Origin: Candidatus Poseidoniaceae archaeon
GTDB lineage: Archaea > Thermoplasmatota > Poseidoniia > Poseidoniales > Poseidoniaceae
Direction: 5' to 3'
NCBI GenBank assembly: GCA_013330285.1
Contig: DUIP01000224.1
Span: 1-8,339, forward strand
Length of the DNA stretch: 8,339 nt
This document shows, piece by piece, positions 1-7,200 of the stretch (position 1 is the stretch's first letter; every line of letters begins with the position of its first letter). A model generated the notes under the pieces. That model saw only the letters and a program-made list of their open reading frames with translations. It did not search any database and had not been told where the DNA came from. Position numbers and translations under genes: made by a program.

Positions 1-724
1 CCGACATTTCCACATAGATTGGGCTTGGGGATCCAAGGCGCCATTGTGTGGCCGACTCTGTGATGGCATAGGACATCGAAATTCCGGTGTCGAAGTCGAT
101 TGGTAGTTCTTCACCGCCACCTTCGAAAAGGGCATCGAGTTCAATGGCGTTCGAAAGGGAGACTTCCATCGAGAACGCCATGTCCGCTCCAACAAGGTGG
201 TAGTCTTCATCGAGGTATTCCGTGTAACTGATATCAACAGTTAACACTTGTTCGCCTCCGACAAAGGCGTCAATATCGAAGGATGTATCGTCGTTGGATC
301 CGAAGGATGCAGGTTCCATCCAATCAGCCATCAACACACCATCGAACAACACGCCGTGACGAAGTGTGACTTCATCGGTGCGGCTCCAGACGGTCACGTC
401 TTCGCCGTTCATGTCTTGAATGGTTCGAGGTGTGATGTCTTCGAAGTGGTGCACGTACACATTTGAAGAACCGGTGAACAATTGGCCGACAACCAAGTTG
501 AATCCTGCGTCATCTGCAGCACCCATGACTTCACCCAGCATTTCTGGGATGTCCAGGCCGGTGAAGTTGGTGAGGTCGGAATCGACGCTGCTCCAATCAT
601 ATTCAACGCCGTAATAGAATTCAGATGCTTCAGAAGGCGTTGCTGCAACGGTTCCAGTTGGCACAAGGGCAACAAGGAGGAGGGTGGTCAACAATAGGCT
701 AGGTGCGGATTTACGCATGTTCAT
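1..724 (-). CDS. Secreted protein of unknown family (C-terminus beyond window)
   Basis: The open frame runs without a stop from ATG at 724 to the left edge, giving 241 complete codons; the C-terminus is missing. The N-terminus is a clear Sec signal peptide: MNMRK, a hydrophobic stretch at about residues 9-21, and a small-residue site near VAA at 26-28. The mature part is acidic, rich in Asp, Glu, Ser and Thr, has no cysteine (so it is not a lipoprotein) and shows alternating beta-type patterning, for example around residues 85-92 and 158-168. I recognise no family. ATG at 724 is preferred over the in-frame ATG at 718 because a TATA-like element is centred 26 bases upstream of 724, as expected for a leaderless archaeal mRNA. 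The gene is divergent from the small membrane genes to its right. Exported to the surface or medium by inference; function unknown. Confidence 0.8.
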   Translation of the reverse strand, partial: MNMRKSAPSLLLTTLLLVALVPTGTVAATPSEASEFYYGVEYDWSSVDSDLTNFTGLDIPEMLGEVMGAADDAGFNLVVGQLFTGSSNVYVHHFEDITPRTIQDMNGEDVTVWSRTDEVTLRHGVLFDGVLMADWMEPASFGSNDDTSFDIDAFVGGEQVLTVDISYTEYLDEDYHLVGADMAFSMEVSLSNAIELDALFEGGGEELPIDFDTGISMSYAITESATQWRLGSPSPIYVEMS

Positions 725-746
725 GGCCGTTCCACTTTCTGCCACG

Positions 747-754
747 ATATTATA
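747..754 (-). promoter_or_regulatory. TATA-like box for the secreted-protein gene
   Basis: Read on the minus strand this is TATAATAT, centred about 26 bases upstream of the ATG at 724. That spacing places the transcription start at or next to the start codon, so the mRNA is probably leaderless. There is no purine-rich ribosome binding site before the ATG. Confidence 0.6.
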
Positions 755-768
755 CTGTTGGCGACGCA

Positions 769-781
769 AAAACTCAGTTTT
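769..781. promoter_or_regulatory. Palindrome between two divergent promoters (candidate operator)
   Basis: AAAACT-C-AGTTTT is a perfect 6-base inverted repeat around one central base. It sits between the two opposed TATA-like boxes (747-754 and 787-794), where a homodimeric regulator could affect both promoters. Function is inferred from symmetry and position only; an AT-rich palindrome of this size can arise by chance. Confidence 0.35.
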
Positions 782-786
782 CACAA

Positions 787-794
787 ACTTATAC
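787..794 (+). promoter_or_regulatory. TATA-like box for the small membrane-protein pair
   Basis: ACTTATAC, centred about 26 bases before the ATG at 817, with an A-rich stretch (ACAAA) just upstream that could serve as the TFB recognition element. The spacing predicts a leaderless transcript starting at 817 and decides the start of the downstream gene. Confidence 0.55.
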
Positions 795-816
795 GCTACA
801 TTTGACTGGATTGGGT

Positions 817-1059
817 ATGGCGCTGCTTAATTTGTGGTCGTTGGGCCATTTTGTCCAATGGGCAGGCATTGGCAGATTCTCGAGCATTGGTTGGACGCCT
901 TTTTTTGTCCTTTCAATCGGGTGGGAAGTGCTTGAATTGTACTTGCCATACGAGTTTGCTTCCGAGCAGTGGAGTAACAAGATTTCGGATGTCATCGTCA
1001 ACTGTGCTGGTTTTGCTATCGGCCGCCAAATGCACCCAAACGAGGAAGTGATTGAATGA
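817..1059 (+). CDS. Small VanZ/DUF2585-like integral membrane protein
   Basis: An 80-residue membrane protein. It carries the pattern seen in VanZ-like and DUF2585-like small membrane proteins: a GH-F-QW segment (residues 10-15), a hydrophobic helix ending in GWEVLE (35-40), an acidic residue at E50, then N54, D58, N62 and G65 in NKISDVIVNCAGFAIG. The polar WE, N, D and N residues lie in or next to membrane segments. Their biochemical role in this kind of protein is not settled, so no reaction is assigned. The frame is open back to an ATG at 703, but that start would overlap the divergent gene and its promoter; ATG at 817 has a TATA-like box 26 bases upstream. The last codons overlap the next gene in ATGA, indicating translational coupling. 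Family assignment is by motif memory only. Confidence 0.68.
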   Translation: MALLNLWSLGHFVQWAGIGRFSSIGWTPFFVLSIGWEVLELYLPYEFASEQWSNKISDVIVNCAGFAIGRQMHPNEEVIE

Positions 1060-1316
1060 AAGAAGAACAAGAAGCTAGTTTTGTAGCCCGATGGTTTGGT
1101 TTTGCGGGTTGGAGAAAGATGTCTGCAAGTGCTCGAATCGCAACTCAAATTGCATATCGCGTCTTCTTCATGATCGGATTAGCTGGCCTCATTATCGGCT
1201 ATGGGGTCGTCACTGGATCGGATCCTGGAGGGTTGGCAATTCTCACGATGGTGATCTGCTGGTACTTGCTCTTCCAAGTGATGGTGAACTTTGTCTTCAT
1301 CGAAGGTTCGCGTTAG
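1056..1316 (+). CDS. Small two-helix membrane protein, unknown function
   Basis: An 86-residue protein whose start overlaps the stop of the upstream gene (ATGA at 1056-1059), so the two are almost certainly co-translated. The first 35 residues are polar and mixed-charge with several aromatic residues (ARWFGFAGW at 11-19) and may lie along the membrane surface. Two hydrophobic helices follow at about residues 36-52 and 59-82, separated by a short TGSDPGG turn. I recognise no family. The tight pairing suggests it works with the VanZ/DUF2585-like partner, possibly as a small membrane complex (inference). It stops five bases before the end of the convergent fumarase gene. Confidence 0.7.
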   Translation: MKEEQEASFVARWFGFAGWRKMSASARIATQIAYRVFFMIGLAGLIIGYGVVTGSDPGGLAILTMVICWYLLFQVMVNFVFIEGSR

Positions 1317-1321
1317 CTGGC

Positions 1322-2713
1322 CTACTTAGGCCCAGTCATCTCTTCTGGGCGGACCCATTGGTCAAACTCTTCATTGGTAAGGTAGCCGAGTTCAAGCGCT
1401 GATGCGCGAAGAGTGATGCCTTTTTCGTGGGCGTTTTTTGCGATTTTTGCTGCTTTATCGTACCCAATGTGATTGTTCAGCGCTGTAACGAGCATCAATG
1501 AATTTTCCAAATGTTGTGCGATGTTTTCTTCAACGGGTTGCATGCCTTCAACACACTTCGTTCTAAAGGCTCGACAGGAATCGCTCAACAGTTCAATCGA
1601 ATGGAGAAGATTGTGAATCATCATTGGTTTGTAGACATTCAATTCGAAGTTCCCCTGGCTGCCTCCAACGGTGATAGCGGTGTGATTACCCATCACTTGA
1701 GCGCAGACCATGGTCAGGGCTTCGGCTTGGGTTGGGTTGACTTTGCCCGGCATGATCGATGAGCCGGGTTCGTTGGCAGGAAGGGCCAACTCCCCAAACC
1801 CGCATCGTGGGCCAGAACCGAGCCATCGCACATCGTTTGCAATCTTCATGAGAGAAACGGCCAGCGTGTTGAGGGCTCCAGAAGCTGCGACGACCGCATC
1901 GTGGGCTGCGAGTTGTGCGAATTTGTTTTCAGCAGAACAGAACGTTAAGCCTGTGATGTTGGCAATTTCATCCGCCACCATTTGTGCGAACAATGGGTGG
2001 GTGTTCAAGCCCGTGCCGACTGCAGTACCACCTAAAGCAAGTTCAAACAAATCATCGAGTGCGAAATCGATCCGGCGAAGATCCGCGTCCAATTGGGCGA
2101 CCCATCCGGATGCTTCTTGGCCAAGGGTGAGCGGGACTGCGTCCATCAAGTGAGTGCGACCGATCTTGACGATGTCGGCCCATGCTTTGGCTTTCTCATC
2201 CAACGCGTTGCGAAGGGCGCGCACGCTCGGCAGTAATTCGTGAGTGATGGCTTCGGCAGCGGCGATGTGCATTGCGGTTGGGAAGGTGTCATTGGAAGAC
2301 TGGGCGCGGTTCACGTGATCGTTTGGATGGACGGGCGTTTTCGAACCAAGTTCGCCTCCGGCCATTTCAATGGCGCGATTTGCAATAACTTCGTTCGTAT
2401 TCATGTTGGATTGTGTGCCGCTGCCTGTTTGCCAAATACGGAGCGGGAAGTGGTCGTTTAATTGGCCATCAATCACCTCTTGAGCAGCAGCGATGATGAG
2501 GTCGCCAACTTCGGGATCGAGTTGCTCAAGCGCTACGTTTGTTTTAGCCGCAGCCTGCTTTAGAATGCCAAATGCCCGAATGACGCCAAGGGGCATGGTG
2601 TCAGAACCAATGTCGAAATTGATCAGTGAACGGGCCGTTTGACAACCGTAGTATTTGTCGGCTGGAACTTCGAGCTCGCCCATGGTGTCCGCCTCAATGC
2701 GTACATTTGCCAT
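1322..2713 (-). CDS. fumC: Class II fumarate hydratase
   Basis: Catalyses reversible hydration of fumarate to L-malate in the citric acid cycle; an iron-independent, cytosolic homotetramer in this family. The 463-residue product is close to the 467 of E. coli FumC. Visible signatures are [10 protein letters not shown] (residues 96-105), [11 protein letters not shown] (139-149), GRTHLMDA (185-192, with the family's catalytic His at 188) and the lyase signature [11 protein letters not shown] (317-327), whose flexible loop holds the catalytic serine (318) and K324/N326. The fumarase-type TGSGT and start [17 protein letters not shown] separate it from aspartase and argininosuccinate lyase, although aspartase is a close relative. 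The frame extends upstream to 2953, but that would lie inside the asparaginase gene; ATG at 2713 matches the family N-terminus. No ribosome binding site or TATA box is seen, so it is probably expressed from the upstream cluster, 34 bases after the asparaginase stop. Confidence 0.96.
   Translation of the reverse strand: MANVRIEADTMGELEVPADKYYGCQTARSLINFDIGSDTMPLGVIRAFGILKQAAAKTNVALEQLDPEVGDLIIAAAQEVIDGQLNDHFPLRIWQTGSGTQSNMNTNEVIANRAIEMAGGELGSKTPVHPNDHVNRAQSSNDTFPTAMHIAAAEAITHELLPSVRALRNALDEKAKAWADIVKIGRTHLMDAVPLTLGQEASGWVAQLDADLRRIDFALDDLFELALGGTAVGTGLNTHPLFAQMVADEIANITGLTFCSAENKFAQLAAHDAVVAASGALNTLAVSLMKIANDVRWLGSGPRCGFGELALPANEPGSSIMPGKVNPTQAEALTMVCAQVMGNHTAITVGGSQGNFELNVYKPMMIHNLLHSIELLSDSCRAFRTKCVEGMQPVEENIAQHLENSLMLVTALNNHIGYDKAAKIAKNAHEKGITLRASALELGYLTNEEFDQWVRPEEMTGPK
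1421..1448 (+). terminator. Cluster of T-tracts, candidate archaeal terminator for the plus-strand pair
   Basis: Three T-tracts on the plus strand, T5 (1421-1425), T6 (1434-1439) and T5 (1444-1448), lie about 105-130 bases beyond the stop of the small membrane pair. Archaeal RNA polymerase commonly terminates at such tracts. They are antisense to fumC, where they encode a Lys-containing stretch, so codon content may explain them. Confidence 0.35.
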
Positions 2714-2747
2714 GACACAGCGTAGAAGCCGTACTTCTTCACCGTTC

Positions 2748-3746
2748 TTACGGTAATCCTGTATTCTGGCCCAATGTGGTTGGTTTTGAGGAATACTCTT
2801 CATTCCCGATCCCGGTTGTGATCCTCCCGGCTCGCCACAAGCCCCTGTACATGAGCATGGTCTGGAAGGGTAGTGCCACTTCTCCGGACCTAGATATGGC
2901 GATGATGCCACCCCTGCCGCCCATCGGTTTGACCATCTCAAGGACAGTGTCACAGGCCTTTGCTAAATTTCCTGAATCGTTTCGAAGTTGGACGGCGACT
3001 TCGTGCGCTGCGCATGTTCGAATGAATGCTTCACCAACACCTGTGCAAGAAACGGCTACTGAAGGATCACACCACGTGCCTGCTCCAATAATTGGCGTAT
3101 CGCCGATTCGGCCGATTGGTTTGCCCGTCATGCCGCCGGTCGACGTCGCGGCGGCGAGGTTCCCGCTGGAATCGAGGGCAACTGCGCCGACTGTGCCCAT
3201 GCCTTCGGCCTCCCCAAGGTCGTGATCCAATACGGCCTCGTCGTCTTCGTCGGTTGAACCTGGTCGGCTCTTCTCGTTGTGCCATTTTGCCCACTGCGCT
3301 TGGCGGAGATCGGTCTTCAGCCAATCTAAATCGACTTGCTCGAGTCCGTTTTTTTCTGCAAAAGCATCGGCAGCTGCTGCGTTCAACATCACCGGCCAGC
3401 CCTCCTTAAGCAGAAGATGTGCGGCTCTGATCGGGTGGCGCGTGGACTCGACATTCACCACAGAACCTGCGGCTTGATCGCTGCCTTGCATGATGCTGGC
3501 GTCCATGTACACCCGCTCGTCGGCGGCTAAAACTGAGCCGCGTCCAGCATTGTATAATGGCTCGTCTTCCATCGACTCAACAGCGAGGGTCACCGCTTCC
3601 AGAGCGTTGATTTCACCTGCTTCAAGTCGAGGGCCGAGGTCGTGCAAAATACGCTCCATGCACGCTAGGCGTTGCGGATCTAGCGCAGTCATTCCTCGCC
3701 AAGGGCCGTCGCCACCTGCGCCGCCGTGAAGGGCCAGAATGGCCAT
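2748..3746 (-). CDS. iaaA: Isoaspartyl peptidase / plant-type L-asparaginase
   Basis: An N-terminal nucleophile hydrolase that cleaves itself before a threonine and then hydrolyses isoaspartyl dipeptides and L-asparagine to aspartate; cytosolic. The 332-residue precursor shows HGGAGG near the start (7-12), [10 protein letters not shown] (64-73), MDASIMQG (81-88), the cleavage site G184-T185 in [10 protein letters not shown], and the substrate-binding [16 protein letters not shown] (201-216) and [10 protein letters not shown] (234-243). Predicted alpha chain is 1-184 and beta chain 185-332. The linker before the cleavage site is strongly acidic (TDEDDE, 165-170). The usual C-terminal FNTEGMYR motif here reads FQTMLMYR (294-301), so the Asn is Gln. 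The start follows the cyclophilin stop by nine bases, and those nine (GGTGGAGGT on the minus strand) form a Shine-Dalgarno-like site, supporting co-transcription. Preference for isoaspartyl peptides or free asparagine cannot be read from sequence. Confidence 0.95.
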   Translation of the reverse strand: MAILALHGGAGGDGPWRGMTALDPQRLACMERILHDLGPRLEAGEINALEAVTLAVESMEDEPLYNAGRGSVLAADERVYMDASIMQGSDQAAGSVVNVESTRHPIRAAHLLLKEGWPVMLNAAAADAFAEKNGLEQVDLDWLKTDLRQAQWAKWHNEKSRPGSTDEDDEAVLDHDLGEAEGMGTVGAVALDSSGNLAAATSTGGMTGKPIGRIGDTPIIGAGTWCDPSVAVSCTGVGEAFIRTCAAHEVAVQLRNDSGNLAKACDTVLEMVKPMGGRGGIIAISRSGEVALPFQTMLMYRGLWRAGRITTGIGNEEYSSKPTTLGQNTGLP

Positions 3747-3755
3747 ACCTCCACC
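3747..3755 (-). promoter_or_regulatory. Shine-Dalgarno-like ribosome binding site for the asparaginase gene
   Basis: On the minus strand the whole gap between the cyclophilin TGA and the asparaginase ATG reads GGTGGAGGT. With the A of the stop codon it gives an AGGTG core about five bases from the ATG. It is the clearest ribosome binding site in the window, while the promoter-proximal genes appear leaderless. This fits internal operon genes using ribosome binding and first genes not. Confidence 0.5.
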
Positions 3756-4238
3756 TCACTCAACAATTGAAACGCGCACGATTTGCTGTGGCTCTGCTGG
3801 GCGATCGCCGGGAAGTTTTCTGCAACCTTCGATGGCTTTGACAACGTCCATGCCCTCGACGACTTCGCCGAAAACGGCATGGTTTCCATTGAGCCAAGGT
3901 GTAGCAACAGTGGTGAGGAAAAATTGCGAACCACCGGTGTTCGGACCTGCGTTCGCCATCGAGAAAATACCCGGCTTGTCGTGCTTGAGTCGAAGGGCTG
4001 ATTGTTCACAAGGGATGTGCCAGCCTGGGCCACCGGTTCCGGCTCGACGAGACATTGGATCTTTGGAATGGGGGCAGCCGCCTTGAATCATGAAGTCTTC
4101 AATCACACGGTGGAAATGAAGCCCATCGTAGTGACCCATGTTGACCAATTTGACAAAGTTCGCCACGGTGTCGGGGGCGCTGCCATGATAAAGTTCGATT
4201 GTGATGTTTCCTGCGCTGGTCTCCATGAGTGCGTGCAT
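3756..4238 (-). CDS. Cyclophilin-type peptidyl-prolyl cis-trans isomerase
   Basis: Catalyses cis-trans isomerisation at proline bonds during protein folding; no signal peptide, so cytosolic. From the chosen ATG it is 160 residues, the normal single-domain size. Key motifs are FHRVIEDFMIQGG (residues 42-54, with the catalytic Arg at 44), FSMANAGPNTGGSQFF (92-107), and TPWLNGNHAVFG (113-124, with the Trp and His of the binding pocket). The loop after QGG is longer than the usual GGDPTGTG type and carries CPH (55-57) and, after GTGGPGW, HIPC (74-77). The frame continues upstream to a TTG at 4295 touching the surface-protein stop, but those extra 19 residues do not resemble the family. ATG at 4238 (MHALMETS) and ATG at 4226 (METSAGN) are both possible; neither has a clear ribosome binding site or TATA box. 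Nine bases separate its stop from the asparaginase start. Confidence 0.93.
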   Translation of the reverse strand: MHALMETSAGNITIELYHGSAPDTVANFVKLVNMGHYDGLHFHRVIEDFMIQGGCPHSKDPMSRRAGTGGPGWHIPCEQSALRLKHDKPGIFSMANAGPNTGGSQFFLTTVATPWLNGNHAVFGEVVEGMDVVKAIEGCRKLPGDRPAEPQQIVRVSIVE

Positions 4239-4295
4239 GCTACGCCCAGATGAAGGGGGGTCAAGAGCATTCGCTTCGAACAATTTGAGGTTCAA

Positions 4296-7200
4296 TCAGT
4301 TCTTCAGCCAAGGGCGGAAGTGCTGATCTGCGTAGGATCGAGCATAGTCTGCAGGGTATCCAGATGCAACCAGTTGTTGTTCATAGGCGAGTTGTTCGGC
4401 CGTGATGGTTGGGTCGTGTGCGGCGAGCGCAGGAGCGGCCCCGTAGGCCTTTTCTTGGGCAGCGAAGGCGCTTGCATCCGCCTGACCACCGCGACCTCGA
4501 AGAAGGAGAACTGAAAGCAATCCAGCGACAATGAGGCCGACCACTGCATAGACAATGAGTGGCGACATGCCAAAGATTTCGGAATCCGATTGGACATCGT
4601 TCACATCGCTTGCGTCATCTGAATTGTCGGCCGTGCCATCACCGCTATCGTCTGTTCCATCGACAGGCGTGGTGGTGTTGCCGTCGCCTGTGTCCGCGTC
4701 GCCATCATTGCCGTCGTTATCGGAATCGTCCACTGAGTCGTCAATTTCACATCCATCCGCGCCAACAGTCGCGCCATCAGGCGTGTCTGGACAGTCATCG
4801 TCTGCATCGACCACGCCATCACCGTCTGCATCAACAACGGCGGCTGGACATCCATCGCCACCTTCGCCACCTGCAACTCCAGGGACATCGGGGCACTGAT
4901 CACCATCTGTGCCAAGTGGGTTGTCGCCAAAGGAGTCACCATCTGTGTCGAGGGCTTGAGTGGGGTCGAGTGCCCACAAATCGTTCAAGTTGGACACACC
5001 GTCTTCATCGATATCCGCACAGCCGTTTCGGTCAATGGTCGACTCGCCAAAGGTGGTCGGACAATCATCAACAATGCCGTCGCCGGAATCCGTGGTATTG
5101 AAGCCATCACGATCAACGTCATTCGCCCACAATTCCTCTTCATTTTGGATGAAGAACACATCGCCGATGTGAACGTTGTTGGTCTCATCGCCCTCATCAA
5201 GGTCGTCATTGACATCGATGGTGAGGCGGCAAGTGTAATTGCCAGTTGTGGTTTCATCGGGCGTTGAGTAGAATTCTGAATCAGCCCCGAAGGTCAGGTT
5301 TCCTTGGGTCGAGACGATCGCTGAAGTCGTGACCATGCGATCGACTTCGCTACCGCTTTCATCAAGCAGGTCGAGGTGCAGGGTGATTGTAGCACCATTC
5401 GCTGGTCCTCTAAGGCTGACCAGTTCCCAAGAGATTTGGACTTCCTCGCCAGAGGTGTGATCGGAAGGACATACCAGGCTCGAAACTGCAACATCTGCTG
5501 GTGCTGCGCCGACTGTATTGATTGAAAGATTGTACAATCCGGAGGCCCCTGCTGCGTCAATGATCACTGTGTAATCCTTGGTCTGGCCTTCATACGCTGT
5601 ACCGAGGGTTTGGAAGACCATACCGTAGCTTGTGTTGTCCGCAGAGGCAACCAAATTACCTCCTGCGTCTTGAATGGTCACGGTGAATGGTAGGCTCGTA
5701 TCTGCATCGAAGATGAGGTCGAAGTTTTCGTTTTCATTCATGCTGAATGCGTAGATGTCGATATCGTCTGCGCCAGAGAAGCAGCCTTCTCCACCTACTG
5801 ACGGGTTCTGCCCGAGGTTGATTCCGTTTCCTGCTGGTGCATCTTGTCCAATTCCGAGGTCGTTTTGTTGACCGCAGTTAAACGAGTTTGGATCAACACC
5901 TTCTGTTTCGATGACAAGGGAATACACACCCAATGAGAGATAGGCTTCAACGCTGATGAAGTATGTTCCTCCAGCCCCAGCGTAGGTCGCATCGTCGGCA
6001 GTCGAGATGGTTTCATCATTTGAACCAGCCAAGTACCCTCGCTCAAACCACTCTCCTGCACTGTCTCTAAGGTAGACATCTGCGTCCTGATCTGGTGAAT
6101 TAACAAGGGTCACGGTGAGGTTGAGCCCCGGTGAAACGACAACTTCGTACCAATCTTCTGTGTCTACATCCTCATCAACACATCCGGTAATCGTCATCGA
6201 AATATCTTCGCCGAGGAGGTAGGCTGTGTTTTCATCTCCGCCAGCGTCGCCCCCAGAGCCACCATCATCCTGTGCAGGGCAAGCGGTCGCTTTCTGGTCG
6301 ACAAGGAGTTCATCCTCGGCCATTCCTTCATTGTCGAGTTCGTTCCTTTCGTCGATGAGTTCTTCCGAATCCACCATCACAACGACGCTGTAATTCCCAC
6401 CTTGTGCGTTTGCGGGAATGGTCCCTGAGAATTGAACGACGTCCGATTGATTCGCATCGATGGAAGGGACACTCGTGTTACCAAGCGGCAAATCCCAATC
6501 AAGCGAGAGCGCACCGTCAACCGATAGCCAGGCCGACATTGTACTTGCTGGAGCGAGGAGGGAGCCCGTATTGTTGACAACAACATCAATCACCAGGCTC
6601 GACCCCGCAACACCCGTTGTTGGAGCGCTCACATCGGACACAATGAGGTTCGCTGAGGGGGCTGAGTAGTTCGTCCATACATCAAGCGTCCAGTTGACAG
6701 CAGTCCCAGATCGGCTGATGTTGAGGAAATACGTATCTTCAACTCCGTCATAATCATCAGTTTTTGTGGTCACGAAACCTTGTGTGCCAACATAGGCAAC
6801 AGTATCGTCATTGGAAGTGGTCAAACGCAAGGTGAAGAAGACCGATTGGTCCATTGTCAGTTGTGCCTCGATGATATGGTTTACCGGGACATCGAAGGCG
6901 AAGACATCGCTGCCCTCACGGCCATCAATACAACCTGTGTAGGTGGCTGTAACGTTCGTACCTAGCGGTGTTGATGCTGCTGATTCGTTGTTTGGAGCGT
7001 CGGCGCCAAGTCCTGCATCATTTTCGCCGTTTGGATTGTAATCCTGGCATGAATCTCCAACGAGCATGGCTTGGTCGGAAGCGAGGTTGTTGTTCGTGTC
7101 GTTGTATTCTGTGAGGTTATTGTAGCCATCTGCCCAAACAATCCAGTAGTAGGATCCATCTGAAAGACTGCTCGGTAATGTGACTGATGCAACTGTAGTG

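Noticed and set aside
703..816. Upstream extension of the VanZ/DUF2585-like gene to the ATG at 703
   Set aside because: It would run through both TATA-like boxes and into the start of the divergent secreted-protein gene; the extra residues look like non-coding translation, and the ATG at 817 has correct promoter spacing.
1710..2153. Plus-strand open frame of 147 codons
   Set aside because: Entirely antisense to the conserved core of fumarase, with composition expected of a shadow.
2714..2953. N-terminal extension of fumarase to 2953
   Set aside because: It lies inside the asparaginase gene on the same strand in another frame, and MANVRIEAD at 2713 is the natural family start.
2776..3225. 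Plus-strand open frame of 149 codons
   Set aside because: Antisense to the catalytic beta chain of the asparaginase; no start signal or family resemblance.
4239..4295. TTG start for the cyclophilin at 4295
   Set aside because: The added 19 residues do not resemble any cyclophilin N-terminus and no ribosome binding site precedes the TTG.
4559..5101. Plus-strand open frame of 180 codons rich in His and Arg
   Set aside because: It is antisense to the Asp-rich calcium repeats; GAT and GAC codons read in reverse give ATC/GTC-type triplets and in shifted frames His/Arg, so its openness is a composition shadow.
4578..5120. Possible tandem-repeat or CRISPR-like array
   Set aside because: The repeated DNA is irregular and triplet-based, explained by DxDGDG protein repeats and the Asp/Gly/Thr stalk; there are no uniform repeats and spacers.
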